From Alphaproteobacteria bacterium UBA3612 (lineage in GTDB: Bacteria > Pseudomonadota > Alphaproteobacteria > Sphingomonadales > Sphingomonadaceae): 64,000 nt of DNA. Numbering within the stretch: position 1 is the first letter of the stretch; each line of letters begins with the position of its first letter. The stretch lies in assembly GCA_002375465.1 (NCBI GenBank), contig DFLT01000005.1, positions 1 through 64,000 on the forward strand. Reading direction: 5' to 3'. The notes under the pieces are model-generated. The model saw only the letters and a list, made by a program, of their open reading frames with translations, did not search any database and had not been told where the DNA came from. The position numbers and the translations under genes are program-made. Below are positions 52,434 through 60,849 of the stretch, piece by piece.

Positions 52434-53201
52434 ATGCGCATTCTCCTGACCAATGACGACGGCTATCACGCCCCCGGCCTTGCCGTGCTGGAGGAGATCG
52501 CGCGGCAGGTTTCCGACGACATCTGGATCGTGGCACCGTCGGAGGAGAAGTCCGGCGCCGGACACTCGCTGACGCTGACCGTGCCCGTGCGCCTCAGGAA
52601 GCATGAGGAACGCCGTTTCAGCGTGGTCGGCACCCCGACCGACAGCGTGATGATGGCGCTGGGCCATATCATGAAGGACTCGCCGCCTGACCTCGTGCTG
52701 TCGGGCGTCAATCGCGGCGGCAATCTGGCGGAGGATGTCACCTATTCCGGCACCGTGTCCGCCGCGATGGAGGGCACGCTCTACGGTATCCGCTCCATCG
52801 CGCTAAGTCAGGAAATGGCGGCGCTGCGCGACGAAAGCGCTTTCGATACTGCCCGGGCCTGGGGTGCGAAGGTACTGCGACCGCTGATCGACATGGACTG
52901 GGACCGGGGCACGCTGTTGAACGTGAACTTTCCGCCCGTCGCGCCGGATCAGGTGGAGGGCATCAGCATCTGCGAACAGGGTTTCCGCGACTACGGCCAC
53001 ACCCGCATCGAACAGCGCACGGATACGCGCGGTTTCAACTATTATTGGTTCGGCCTTGGCCGGGAATCGCCGCAGCCTGGGCACCAGACCGACCTGACCG
53101 CCATGCGGCAGGGGCGGATTTCGGTAACGCCACTGCATCTCGACATGACCCACTATCCCACGATGGAGCGGTTGCGTACTGCGGTGCGAGACTTCGACTA
53201 G
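52434..53201 (+). CDS. surE: 5'/3'-nucleotidase SurE
   Basis: SurE is a survival phosphatase for nucleoside monophosphates. The 255-residue protein has the metal site LTNDDGYHAPGL and the conserved SGVNRGGNLAEDVTYSGTVSAAMEG. ATG 52434 has GTAAAGGAC upstream. In E. coli the order is surE-pcm-nlpD. Here the M23/nlpD-like gene follows directly and pcm is missing. Confidence 0.95.
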   Translation: MRILLTNDDGYHAPGLAVLEEIARQVSDDIWIVAPSEEKSGAGHSLTLTVPVRLRKHEERRFSVVGTPTDSVMMALGHIMKDSPPDLVLSGVNRGGNLAEDVTYSGTVSAAMEGTLYGIRSIALSQEMAALRDESAFDTARAWGAKVLRPLIDMDWDRGTLLNVNFPPVAPDQVEGISICEQGFRDYGHTRIEQRTDTRGFNYYWFGLGRESPQPGHQTDLTAMRQGRISVTPLHLDMTHYPTMERLRTAVRDFD

Positions 53202-53250
53202 CCCGATGCCGCCCTTGTCGCGCCGGTTGCGGCTGCGTTATTCCTCGCCA

Positions 53251-54315
53251 ATGCGCCGCGCCGTCCTTCTTGCCGTTCCGATTGCACTCACTGCCTGCGT
53301 CGCACCGCGCAGCAGCAGCCCGCCCTTCGCCACGGCCCCGCAACCGGCGGCTTCGGCGGCCGCGCAGCCGCAGCCGCCAGAGGCGCGCGAACGCTGGCAA
53401 CCGCGCGATGTCGAGACCAATGCGCGAACCGTCGCGGGGCAGGATTATGTCGTTCAGCCGGGCGACGCACTGTCGCGGATCGCGGAGCGGACCGGGGCCA
53501 GTACGCGTGCAATCGCGAACGCCAATGGCCTGTCGCCGCCCTATGTCATTTTCCCGCAGCAGCGGCTCCGCATTCCCGGCGGGCGCTATCACCGCGTCAA
53601 TCGCGGCGAAACGGGCATCGCCATTGCGCTCGCCTATCGCGTGGCATGGGACCGCATCGTCGCCGCGAACAATCTTCAGCCGCCCTACCTTTTGCGGGTA
53701 GGCGAACGACTGCTGCTGCCAGACGGTGCCCCGCCCCAGCAAGTGGCTGAGACGGCCCCTGCAACGCCCGACACCTCCCCTCCTGACACCGCACCCCCCG
53801 CAGATGTCCCGCTTTCGCAGCAGGCGGCCTTCGATATCGATATTGACGATATCATCACTGGCGGAGAGCCCGCCGTCGCCGATGCCTCTGCCCCGCAGGC
53901 GGCGGCGTCCGAGCTGCCACCCCCCGCACCTTTTGACGGCCGCTTCATCTGGCCTGTCGAGGGTCGCCTCCTGTCAGGCTACGGCGCAAAGGCAGGCGGC
54001 CTTTACAATGACGGCATCAACATAAAGGCGGACACAGGAACCCCCGTCCGTGCGGCGGGCACCGGGACGGTCATCTACGCCGGCAATGGCGTGGAGGGCT
54101 GGGGCAATCTGGTCCTCCTGAAGCATGACGACGAATGGGTCTCCGCCTATGCCCATGCCGACGCCTTCTATGTGGAACGCGGTGACCGCGTGGGTCGTGG
54201 TGAGGTCATCGCCGAAGTGGGGCAGACCGGCTCGGTGACGGAGCCGCAGCTGCATTTCGAGTTGCGGCGCGGTCGAAAGGCGGTCGATCCGCGCGGCTAT
54301 TTGCCGGCAGGTTAG
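53251..54315 (+). CDS. nlpD: NlpD-like lipoprotein with two LysM repeats and M23 domain
   Basis: The 354-residue protein has lipobox ALTACV, a LysM domain (about 67-110, YVVQPGDALSRIAERTG), a second LysM-like repeat (HRVNRGETGIAIALAY), a Pro/Asp-rich linker and a C-terminal M23 domain. The M23 domain's LYNDGINIKADTG and QLHFELRRG lie where catalytic residues occur. Like NlpD it may activate amidases rather than cut peptidoglycan; here the first motif has Asn-Asp-Gly where active enzymes have His-x-Gly-x-Asp. Start 53251 is chosen for the lipobox. Confidence 0.85.
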   Translation: MRRAVLLAVPIALTACVAPRSSSPPFATAPQPAASAAAQPQPPEARERWQPRDVETNARTVAGQDYVVQPGDALSRIAERTGASTRAIANANGLSPPYVIFPQQRLRIPGGRYHRVNRGETGIAIALAYRVAWDRIVAANNLQPPYLLRVGERLLLPDGAPPQQVAETAPATPDTSPPDTAPPADVPLSQQAAFDIDIDDIITGGEPAVADASAPQAAASELPPPAPFDGRFIWPVEGRLLSGYGAKAGGLYNDGINIKADTGTPVRAAGTGTVIYAGNGVEGWGNLVLLKHDDEWVSAYAHADAFYVERGDRVGRGEVIAEVGQTGSVTEPQLHFELRRGRKAVDPRGYLPAG

Positions 54316-54342
54316 GCGCTTCAGACGAATGGTAAGTCGCGG

Positions 54343-55302
54343 CTAGGTCTGCTCCTCTTCATCGCTGATCCCGGCAAGCGCTTCCGCAAATGCGCGCGGA
54401 TCGAAGGGGCGCAGATCGCCCAGCTTTTCGCCGACACCGATGGCATGTACGGGAAGGGCGGATCGTTCCGCCGCCGCGACCAGAACACCGCCGCGCGCCG
54501 TTCCGTCCAGCTTGGTCATGGTCAGGCCGGTGACACCCGCCACCTCCTTGAAGACATCGATCTGCGTCAGTGCATTTTGACCCGTCGTCGCATCCAGCAC
54601 CAGCACGACATCGTGGGGCGCCGATTCCATGCGGCGCTTCAACACGCGTTTTATCTTGGCCAACTCGTCCATCAGGCCCTGCTTGTTTTGCAGGCGCCCC
54701 GCCGTGTCGATGATCAGAACGTCGGAACCCAGTTCCCACGCCTTCGTCAGCGCGTCGAAGGCCAGGCTGGCGGCATCCCCGCCGACGGGTCCAGAAATGA
54801 CTTCCACGCCCAACCGGTCGCCCCAGACCTTTAATTGTTCGACGGCGGCGGCGCGGAAAGTATCCCCTGCCGCCAGCATGACGCGATAATCCTGTTCCTG
54901 ATAAAGATGCGCCAGTTTCGCGATTGTCGTGGTTTTGCCCGACCCGTTGACGCCGACCACCAAGATGGTGTGCGGGCGCGGAAATGCGGTGATGTCCAGC
55001 GGCTTGGCCACCTTGGTCATGACCGCCTCGACCTCGTCCGCGACCAGGCGTTTCACGTCCATGTCGGTGACCTGCCGGTCATATTTCTCCGCCGCCAGCT
55101 TTGCGGTGATGCGGGCGGCCATGGCAGGGCCCAGGTCGCTGGCGATCAGCGCGTCCTCGATCTCCTCCAGCAATTCATCGTCCAGGGGCCGGCGCGACAG
55201 AACGGCCAGATTCTCCGTCAGCTTGCTCGACGATCGACCAAGGCCGGACCGCAGCCGGCCAAGCCAGGATGTTTTCGGGGTGGGGGCGTCTGTTTCGCTC
55301 AT
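54343..55302 (-). CDS. ftsY: Signal-recognition-particle receptor FtsY
   Basis: FtsY docks ribosome-SRP complexes at the membrane. The 319-residue protein is the NG domain with a short N-terminal region. It shows GVNGSGKTTTIAKLA (P-loop), DTAGRLQNK and TKLDGTARGG, which are the SRP-GTPase signatures. It is the last gene of the dapF-mtaB-ftsY operon, a common alphaproteobacterial order. Confidence 0.95.
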   Translation of the reverse strand: MSETDAPTPKTSWLGRLRSGLGRSSSKLTENLAVLSRRPLDDELLEEIEDALIASDLGPAMAARITAKLAAEKYDRQVTDMDVKRLVADEVEAVMTKVAKPLDITAFPRPHTILVVGVNGSGKTTTIAKLAHLYQEQDYRVMLAAGDTFRAAAVEQLKVWGDRLGVEVISGPVGGDAASLAFDALTKAWELGSDVLIIDTAGRLQNKQGLMDELAKIKRVLKRRMESAPHDVVLVLDATTGQNALTQIDVFKEVAGVTGLTMTKLDGTARGGVLVAAAERSALPVHAIGVGEKLGDLRPFDPRAFAEALAGISDEEEQT

Positions 55303-55361
55303 GTGTTTCCTAGATCAGTCGTCATTCCGCAACAGGCGGACCTTTACGGGCTGGCAATGGA

Positions 55362-56588
55362 TCATGCGACCTCGGCCAGCAATCGCCCGTCGGCATGACC
55401 CATGATACGCGCGGTCACGACATCGCCCGCAGTTGCCCGCCCGGTCAGGCGCACCGGCGCGAACTGGTCCGTATGTCCGCCGCCGCCCTGTTCGACCAGC
55501 ACGGACGCCGCCGCGCCCGAGAGTCCAGTATACCAGCGGTCGCGCCGCGCCGCCGCCGCAGCGCGCAATTCCTTGGCGCGCGCCTTCCTGATTTGCATCG
55601 GCACCTGCGGCATCCGGGCCGCCGGGGTGCCATTGCGGGCGGAATAGGGAAAGATATGGCCGAAAACGATGTCGCACTCGTCGATCAGCGCCAGGCTGTT
55701 GCCGAACATGGCGTCGCTTTCCGTTGGGAACCCGGCGATGATATCGGCACCGATGGCGACCTCTGGCCGCCGTGTCTTCACGCTTTCCACAAAGCGGATG
55801 GCGTCGTCGCGCGTGTGGCGCCGTTTCATGCGCTTCAGGATCATGTCGTCGCCCGCCTGCAGGCTCAGGTGCAGGTGCGGCATGATGCGGCTTTCCTGGC
55901 AGATCAGGTCGATCAGCGCATCGTCCGCTTCGATGGAATCGATCGACGAAATGCGCAGCCGTTCCAGTGCGGGGACGTGCTTCAGGATGCGTGCGATCAG
56001 GCTGCCCAGCGTTGGCCTGCCCGGCAGGTCGGGGCCATAGCTGGTCAGGTCGACACCCGTCAGCACGACTTCACGATGGCCGTGATCGACCAGCGCCTTC
56101 ACGCGCTCCACGACCAGGCCGGCGGGCACGCTGCGCGAATTGCCCCGGCCATAGGGAATGATGCAGAATGTGCAGCGATGGTCGCAGCCATTCTGAACCT
56201 CGACGAAGCCGCGCGTATTGGCGCTCATGCCGGGGACCAGATGCGGTGCGGTTTCCTTGACCGACATGATGTCGGAAACGCTGTCCTTTTCGTCCCGCCA
56301 TGCTGCCGCTGACAGCTTGTCGGCATTGCCGATGACGCGGTCCACCTCCGGCATGGCGGCAAAGCTGTCGGGATCGATCTGGGCGGCACAGCCGGTGACG
56401 GCGATGGTGGCGTCCGGCCGCTCGCGGCGCAGGCGGCGCAGCGTCTGGCGGGTGGAACGCACCGCCTCATTGGTAACGGCGCAGCTGTTCACGACCACCA
56501 TGTCAGGCCGCCCCGCCAGATGCGCGCGGATAACCTCGCCCTCGTGAATGTTCAGGCGGCAGCCCATGTTGATGATGTCCGCCGTCAC
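55362..56588 (-). CDS. mtaB: tRNA t6A37 methylthiotransferase MtaB
   Basis: MtaB is a radical SAM enzyme that makes ms2t6A in tRNA. The 408-residue protein has an N-terminal UPF0004 domain with cluster Cys residues (NMGCRLN, VVNSCAVT, AVTGCAAQ), the radical SAM CDHRCTFCIIPYGRG motif and a C-terminal TRAM-type domain. GTG 56588 overlaps the dapF stop (GTGA). A reading from 56759 lies inside dapF and is rejected. Confidence 0.9.
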   Translation of the reverse strand: MTADIINMGCRLNIHEGEVIRAHLAGRPDMVVVNSCAVTNEAVRSTRQTLRRLRRERPDATIAVTGCAAQIDPDSFAAMPEVDRVIGNADKLSAAAWRDEKDSVSDIMSVKETAPHLVPGMSANTRGFVEVQNGCDHRCTFCIIPYGRGNSRSVPAGLVVERVKALVDHGHREVVLTGVDLTSYGPDLPGRPTLGSLIARILKHVPALERLRISSIDSIEADDALIDLICQESRIMPHLHLSLQAGDDMILKRMKRRHTRDDAIRFVESVKTRRPEVAIGADIIAGFPTESDAMFGNSLALIDECDIVFGHIFPYSARNGTPAARMPQVPMQIRKARAKELRAAAAARRDRWYTGLSGAAASVLVEQGGGGHTDQFAPVRLTGRATAGDVVTARIMGHADGRLLAEVA

Positions 56589-57388
56589 AATGCGATTTCG
56601 CCGGTAAAGGCGATATTGGCATCGCCGGTCATCAGGATGTGGTCGTCGGGGCGCCATTCGATGCGCAGCGTACCGCCCGGCAGGTGCACGCTGACGTCGC
56701 GGTCGGTAAGCCTTCTTCGCATGGCGGCGACGGCGGCGGCACATGCGCCGGTACCGCAAGCCTGCGTCAACCCGGCGCCGCGCTCCCAGACGCGCAGCAC
56801 AATGTCGTCACGAGCGTTGATCTGGGCCACGCCCACATTGATGCGCTGGGGAAACAGCGGATCGGTCTCGATCAGCGGCCCCAGGCGTTCCAGGTCGACG
56901 GCGGCGGCATCCGGCACGAAGAAGACGACGTGCGGATTGCCGACATTGACCGCGCCCGGACCCTGCAGCGTTTCCCAGCCGACCGGCATTTCGACCGTAT
57001 CCATGGCATAGGCCAGCGGGATCCGGTCCCAGTCGAATGCGGGACGGCCCATATCGAGCGCGGCCAGCGCGCCCTCCATCTGCCCCTCGATGATCCCGGC
57101 CACCGTTTCGATCCGCACGGGCGCGTCGCCCTCCGCAACCAGCCGCGCGATGCAGCGGGCGCCGTTGCCGCACGCCTCCACCTCGCTGCCGTCCGCATTA
57201 TAGATGCGCATGAAGACGTCGGCGCGTTCGGACGGCTCCATGATGAACAACTGATCGCAGCCGACGCCGGTACGCCTGTCGCTGATGGCGCGGATCTGCG
57301 CGCGCGATAATGTCAGTTCCTCGCGGCGCGCGTCAAAGATGACGAAATCATTGCCAAGGCCATGCATTTTGAAGAAGGGTCGTGCCAT
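56585..57388 (-). CDS. dapF: Diaminopimelate epimerase
   Basis: DapF converts LL- to meso-diaminopimelate for lysine and peptidoglycan. The 267-residue protein starts ARPFFKMHGLGNDFVIFD and has two catalytic Cys in ACGNGARC and ACGTGACA. ATG 57388 gives the usual start; TTG 57397 is an alternative three codons upstream. It heads the dapF-mtaB-ftsY operon and is divergent from a methyltransferase gene. Confidence 0.94.
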   Translation of the reverse strand: MARPFFKMHGLGNDFVIFDARREELTLSRAQIRAISDRRTGVGCDQLFIMEPSERADVFMRIYNADGSEVEACGNGARCIARLVAEGDAPVRIETVAGIIEGQMEGALAALDMGRPAFDWDRIPLAYAMDTVEMPVGWETLQGPGAVNVGNPHVVFFVPDAAAVDLERLGPLIETDPLFPQRINVGVAQINARDDIVLRVWERGAGLTQACGTGACAAAVAAMRRRLTDRDVSVHLPGGTLRIEWRPDDHILMTGDANIAFTGEIAL

Positions 57389-57416
57389 TCCTGCCAAGTA
57401 GGTTTAGATGGTGTCC

Positions 57417-58130
57417 ATGTCCACGAAACTGCTTCTTTCCATCTGCCTTCTCGGTCTTGCGGCCTGCGACAACGGAAAAGCGGAGCCGAGCGCCGATATA
57501 ACGCCCTTCCCTCCGGTCGAGCGGCCCGTATCTGCCATCACCTCCAACCAATATTCGGATGAGGAAAGCCGGGAAGGCACGGGCGAGGCGGAAACCGTCC
57601 TTTCCGTGCTGGGTGTTGAGGAGGGAGAGACAGTTGCCGATATTGGCGCCGGTCTCGGCTTCTACATGCAGAAACTCGCGGAGGCCGTGGGCCCCGACGG
57701 GCAGGTCTACGCGCAGGACATCTTTCCTGACGTGGTTCAGGATCTCAGCGTGCGGGCGAGTGCAAACGGCTTTGGCAATGTAGAGGCGATATTGGGCAGC
57801 CCGGCGGACCCCGGCCTGCCCGAAAACAGCCTGGATCACGCCCTGATGATCCACATGTATCATGAAATCGAAAACCCTTACGCATTTCTGTGGCATTTGC
57901 GGTCGAGCCTGAAGCCGAACGGTACCATCGCCATCGTGGATGCGGACCGGATTACCAGCCAGCATGGCACGCCCCCCGCGCTGCTGGAATGCGAGCTCAA
58001 GGCGATGAAGTTTACCCAGGTCGCACAGGCCCCGCTTGAGGAGGGGCGCACCTATGTCGCGGTTTTCCGCGCGACGGGGCCTCGTCCCGCCCCCGAAGAG
58101 ATCGTCCCCTGCGAAAATCCGCCTTCCTGA
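57417..58130 (+). CDS. Lipoprotein-type SAM-dependent methyltransferase-like protein
   Basis: The 237-residue protein has a signal peptide with lipobox GLAACDN and then a class I methyltransferase fold. Motif I is VADIGAGLGFYMQKLAE, with the later VYAQDIFPDVV acidic loop and DHALMIHMYHEIENP. A SAM enzyme outside the cytosol is odd, since SAM is not normally available there. The family is seen in sphingomonads, but its role is unknown. ATG 57417 is chosen for the signal peptide; GTG/ATG options lie at 57408. Confidence 0.75.
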   Translation: MSTKLLLSICLLGLAACDNGKAEPSADITPFPPVERPVSAITSNQYSDEESREGTGEAETVLSVLGVEEGETVADIGAGLGFYMQKLAEAVGPDGQVYAQDIFPDVVQDLSVRASANGFGNVEAILGSPADPGLPENSLDHALMIHMYHEIENPYAFLWHLRSSLKPNGTIAIVDADRITSQHGTPPALLECELKAMKFTQVAQAPLEEGRTYVAVFRATGPRPAPEEIVPCENPPS

Positions 58131-58230
58131 AACGCCCGCTTCGGACTGCTGGCGATGGACAGTTGCAGCGGATTTTGTCGATCTGCATGACTCTCGCTAA
58201 ATGTGCGCCAGCTTCACCGGGGGAGGGTTC

Positions 58231-59880
58231 ATGACATCTGAGGGCATATTTCTGGGAAAGGGCGGCGAAACGCGGCAGGAACTGCTGCTGTCGCGGGCCA
58301 ATCGCCACGGCCTGATCGCGGGCGCCACCGGCACGGGAAAGACGGTGACGCTGCAAATCCTCGCCGAAGGGTTTTCCCGCGCGGGCGTGCCGACCTTTCT
58401 TTCGGACGTGAAGGGCGATCTTGCCGGCCTCGCCATGCCGGGCTCTCCTCAGTTCAAACATCATGAAAAACTGCTGGAGCGCGCGGCGGAAATCGGCCTC
58501 GACGATTATCGTTACGAACCCATGCCCGTCGCCTTCTGGGACCTGTTCGGCGAACAGGGGCACCCCGTCCGTGCGACGATCAGCGAGATGGGACCGCTTC
58601 TGCTCGCGCGCCTGCTCGACCTGAACGACACGCAGGAGGGCGTTCTGACCATCGCCTTCAGAATTGCCGACGAGCAGAAGATGCTGCTGCTCGATCTGAA
58701 GGATCTGCGCGCCATGCTGACCTGGCTGGGCGACAATGCCGGCCAGGTGAAGACCAGATACGGCAATGTCTCAACGGCATCGATCGGCGCCATTCAGCGT
58801 CGCCTGCTTCAACTGGAGGAGCAGGGTGGGGAGCAGTTCTTTGCCGAACCCGCGCTCGACATTTCCGACTTCATGCGCACGGCGGACGATGGCCGCGGCG
58901 TGGTCAACATTCTCGCTGCCGACCGGCTGATGGAAAATCCGCGCCTTTATGGCACGTTCCTCCTGTGGCTGCTGTCGGAACTGTTCGAGATGCTGCCAGA
59001 GGTGGGCGACCCGGACAGACCAAGGCTCGTCTTCTTCTTTGACGAGGCGCACCTGTTGTTCGATGAGGCGCCAAAGGCGCTGGTCGACAAGATCGAACAG
59101 GTCGTGCGCCTGATCCGTTCAAAGGGCGTGGGCGTCTATTTCATCACCCAAAATCCCGCCGATGTGCCTGACGAAGTCTCCGGCCAGCTGGCGCACCGCG
59201 TCCAACATGCCCTGCGCGCCTTCACGCCAAAGGAGCAAAAGGCAATTCGCGCCGTCGCGGACACATTCAGGCCGAATCCCGACGTCGATGTGCGCAGCGA
59301 AGTGACGGAATTGAAAACCGGCTGGGCGCTGACCTCCATGCTGACCGAGGATGGCGCCCCGACGCCCGTTGAAAAGACGATGGTGCGCCCGCCCGCTTCT
59401 CGCCTTGGTCCGCTGACGGGGGCGGAACGGATCGCGGTCATCGCTTCCAGCGATCTCGGCGTCAAATACCGGCAGGGGATCGATCGCGAATCTGCCTATG
59501 AATTGCTCGCTGCACGCGCGGCCGACGCCGCTCAGGCGGAGGAATTGGAGCAGGCGGAGGCAGAGGCACGCGCCGCCAGGAAAACCAATGACCGCTCCGC
59601 CGCTGCAGGTGGGTGGCTGGGAAAGATATTTGGCAAGGTCGCAGCCAGTGTTGCGGGCGCCGTCGTCGCGGATCAGGCGCGCAATCTGGGCGAAAAGCTT
59701 GCGGGCCGACAGCCGAGCGGACGCGCTCGCCAGTCGACAGCCGCAAAATCTGTGGGAATGGCGGGCAGCACGCTGGGCGCGGAAATCGGCCGCTCAATCG
59801 GTGGCACCACCGGCGCTCGCATAGGTCGCGGCGTACTCGGTTCCTTCAGCCGCAGCGTGGCGAAGAACTTCAGCTTGTAG
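58231..59880 (+). CDS. HerA-like ATPase, DUF853/YjgR family
   Basis: The 549-residue P-loop ATPase has Walker A GATGTGKTVTLQ near residues 30-41 and Walker B LVFFFDEAHLLFDEAPK. An arginine-rich strand, KGVGVYFITQNPADVP, follows. The C-terminal 100 residues are Ala/Glu-rich coil then Gly/Ala/Ser-rich, ending SVAKNFSL. Homologs are DNA-translocase-like, but their function is unproven. ATG 58231 has GGGGGAGGG upstream and is preferred over 58201. The gene ends in a strong hairpin. Confidence 0.85.
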   Translation: MTSEGIFLGKGGETRQELLLSRANRHGLIAGATGTGKTVTLQILAEGFSRAGVPTFLSDVKGDLAGLAMPGSPQFKHHEKLLERAAEIGLDDYRYEPMPVAFWDLFGEQGHPVRATISEMGPLLLARLLDLNDTQEGVLTIAFRIADEQKMLLLDLKDLRAMLTWLGDNAGQVKTRYGNVSTASIGAIQRRLLQLEEQGGEQFFAEPALDISDFMRTADDGRGVVNILAADRLMENPRLYGTFLLWLLSELFEMLPEVGDPDRPRLVFFFDEAHLLFDEAPKALVDKIEQVVRLIRSKGVGVYFITQNPADVPDEVSGQLAHRVQHALRAFTPKEQKAIRAVADTFRPNPDVDVRSEVTELKTGWALTSMLTEDGAPTPVEKTMVRPPASRLGPLTGAERIAVIASSDLGVKYRQGIDRESAYELLAARAADAAQAEELEQAEAEARAARKTNDRSAAAGGWLGKIFGKVAASVAGAVVADQARNLGEKLAGRQPSGRARQSTAAKSVGMAGSTLGAEIGRSIGGTTGARIGRGVLGSFSRSVAKNFSL

Positions 59881-59923
59881 GAGGCGGCGGGGCTAACAGC
59901 GCTGTCAGCCCCTGACGCCTCCT
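59879..59923. terminator. Long bidirectional hairpin between convergent genes
   Basis: AGGAGGCG (59879-59886) pairs with CGCCTCCT (59916-59923). Inside, GGGGCT pairs with AGCCCC and the centre is the palindrome ACAGCGCTGT. The outer arm includes the last base of the HerA-like stop. The next gene's stop lies 8 bp beyond. No T run follows. Confidence 0.55.
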
Positions 59924-59930
59924 CAACCGC

Positions 59931-60362
59931 TTAGCCGCTGACGCTCGCGCGGGCAGTATCGGCGTCCTGTGAACCTGCGGGTGCGGCGACGATGTCCTTC
60001 ACCTGCGCGCCCTTGTCGATCACCAACGTGTCGGGGTCTCCGGCGGTCGAACGGGTGCTGGGTTCAGGGCTCGTGGCCTCGGCATCATTCAGCAACATCT
60101 GTTCCGACTGGCTTTTCGCCGGGGGACGCACGCCGGGACCGAACAGCGCCTCCATCGCCTGCGTCTGCGCATCGGATTCGATGGCGCGCGGTGCGCCGGG
60201 GCGCGGCGGCTCCATGTTGAAATCCGGCGGCACGACCAGGGGGGCGTTGCGGCTGATGGCGAACTCGTCCGGTGCACCCCGGTCGCCGCCAAACACACCG
60301 TCCCCGCCGCCACAGGCGCTAAGGGCAAGAGCTGCCCCGGTGATGGCAATCAGGTTACGCAT
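59931..60362 (-). CDS. DUF3035-type lipoprotein
   Basis: The 143-residue protein has lipobox ALSACGG and a low-complexity tail. The family's DEFAISRNAPLVVPPDFN motif lies near residues 31-49 and MEALFG near 80. The family has no known function. It starts eight bases inside the end of lspA, so the order ileS-lspA-DUF3035 is one operon. ATG 60362 has AAAGGAAG upstream. Confidence 0.8.
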   Translation of the reverse strand: MRNLIAITGAALALSACGGGDGVFGGDRGAPDEFAISRNAPLVVPPDFNMEPPRPGAPRAIESDAQTQAMEALFGPGVRPPAKSQSEQMLLNDAEATSPEPSTRSTAGDPDTLVIDKGAQVKDIVAAPAGSQDADTARASVSG

Positions 60363-60849
60363 GATTTTCTTCCTTTTTGGCGTGTGCATTCTGCCCGAAA
60401 AACGCACGTAATAATAGCAGGACCACGCCTATCGTAATGGCCGCGTCGGCGACATTGAAAACGTAAAAGCTCCACTCACCCACATAAAAGTGAACGAAAT
60501 CGACAACATAGCCCAGGCGCACTCGGTCGATGATATTCCCGATCGCGCCGCCCAGGATCAGCGCCATGGCGATCAGGTCGGTGCGGTCACGCTCCGAATT
60601 GATCCACCAGACGATGGCAATGGCAATACCGCCCGTCAACGCGACCAGCAGCCAGCGCCCCAGATCGCTACCCGCCTGCATCAGCCCCATGGCGATGCCG
60701 ACATTCTCGACCCAGGTGAAATTAAGGAACGGCAGCAGCGGGACGGAGCCCAGGCTTTCCAGTTGCAGCCGCTCGACGATCCACCATTTCGACAGCTGGT
60801 CGGCGATAAAAATCACGAATGCAACGACATAGGCGGTGCGGGCCGTCAT
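60355..60849 (-). CDS. lspA: Lipoprotein signal peptidase II
   Basis: LspA cuts signal peptides from lipoproteins before the lipidated Cys; the window has many such clients. The 164-residue protein has four helices and the two catalytic Asp residues in GNIIDR and FYVFNVADAAITIG. ATG 60849 overlaps the ileS stop (ATGA). A reading from 60963 adds 38 residues overlapping ileS and is rejected. Confidence 0.94.
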   Translation of the reverse strand: MTARTAYVVAFVIFIADQLSKWWIVERLQLESLGSVPLLPFLNFTWVENVGIAMGLMQAGSDLGRWLLVALTGGIAIAIVWWINSERDRTDLIAMALILGGAIGNIIDRVRLGYVVDFVHFYVGEWSFYVFNVADAAITIGVVLLLLRAFFGQNAHAKKEENHA

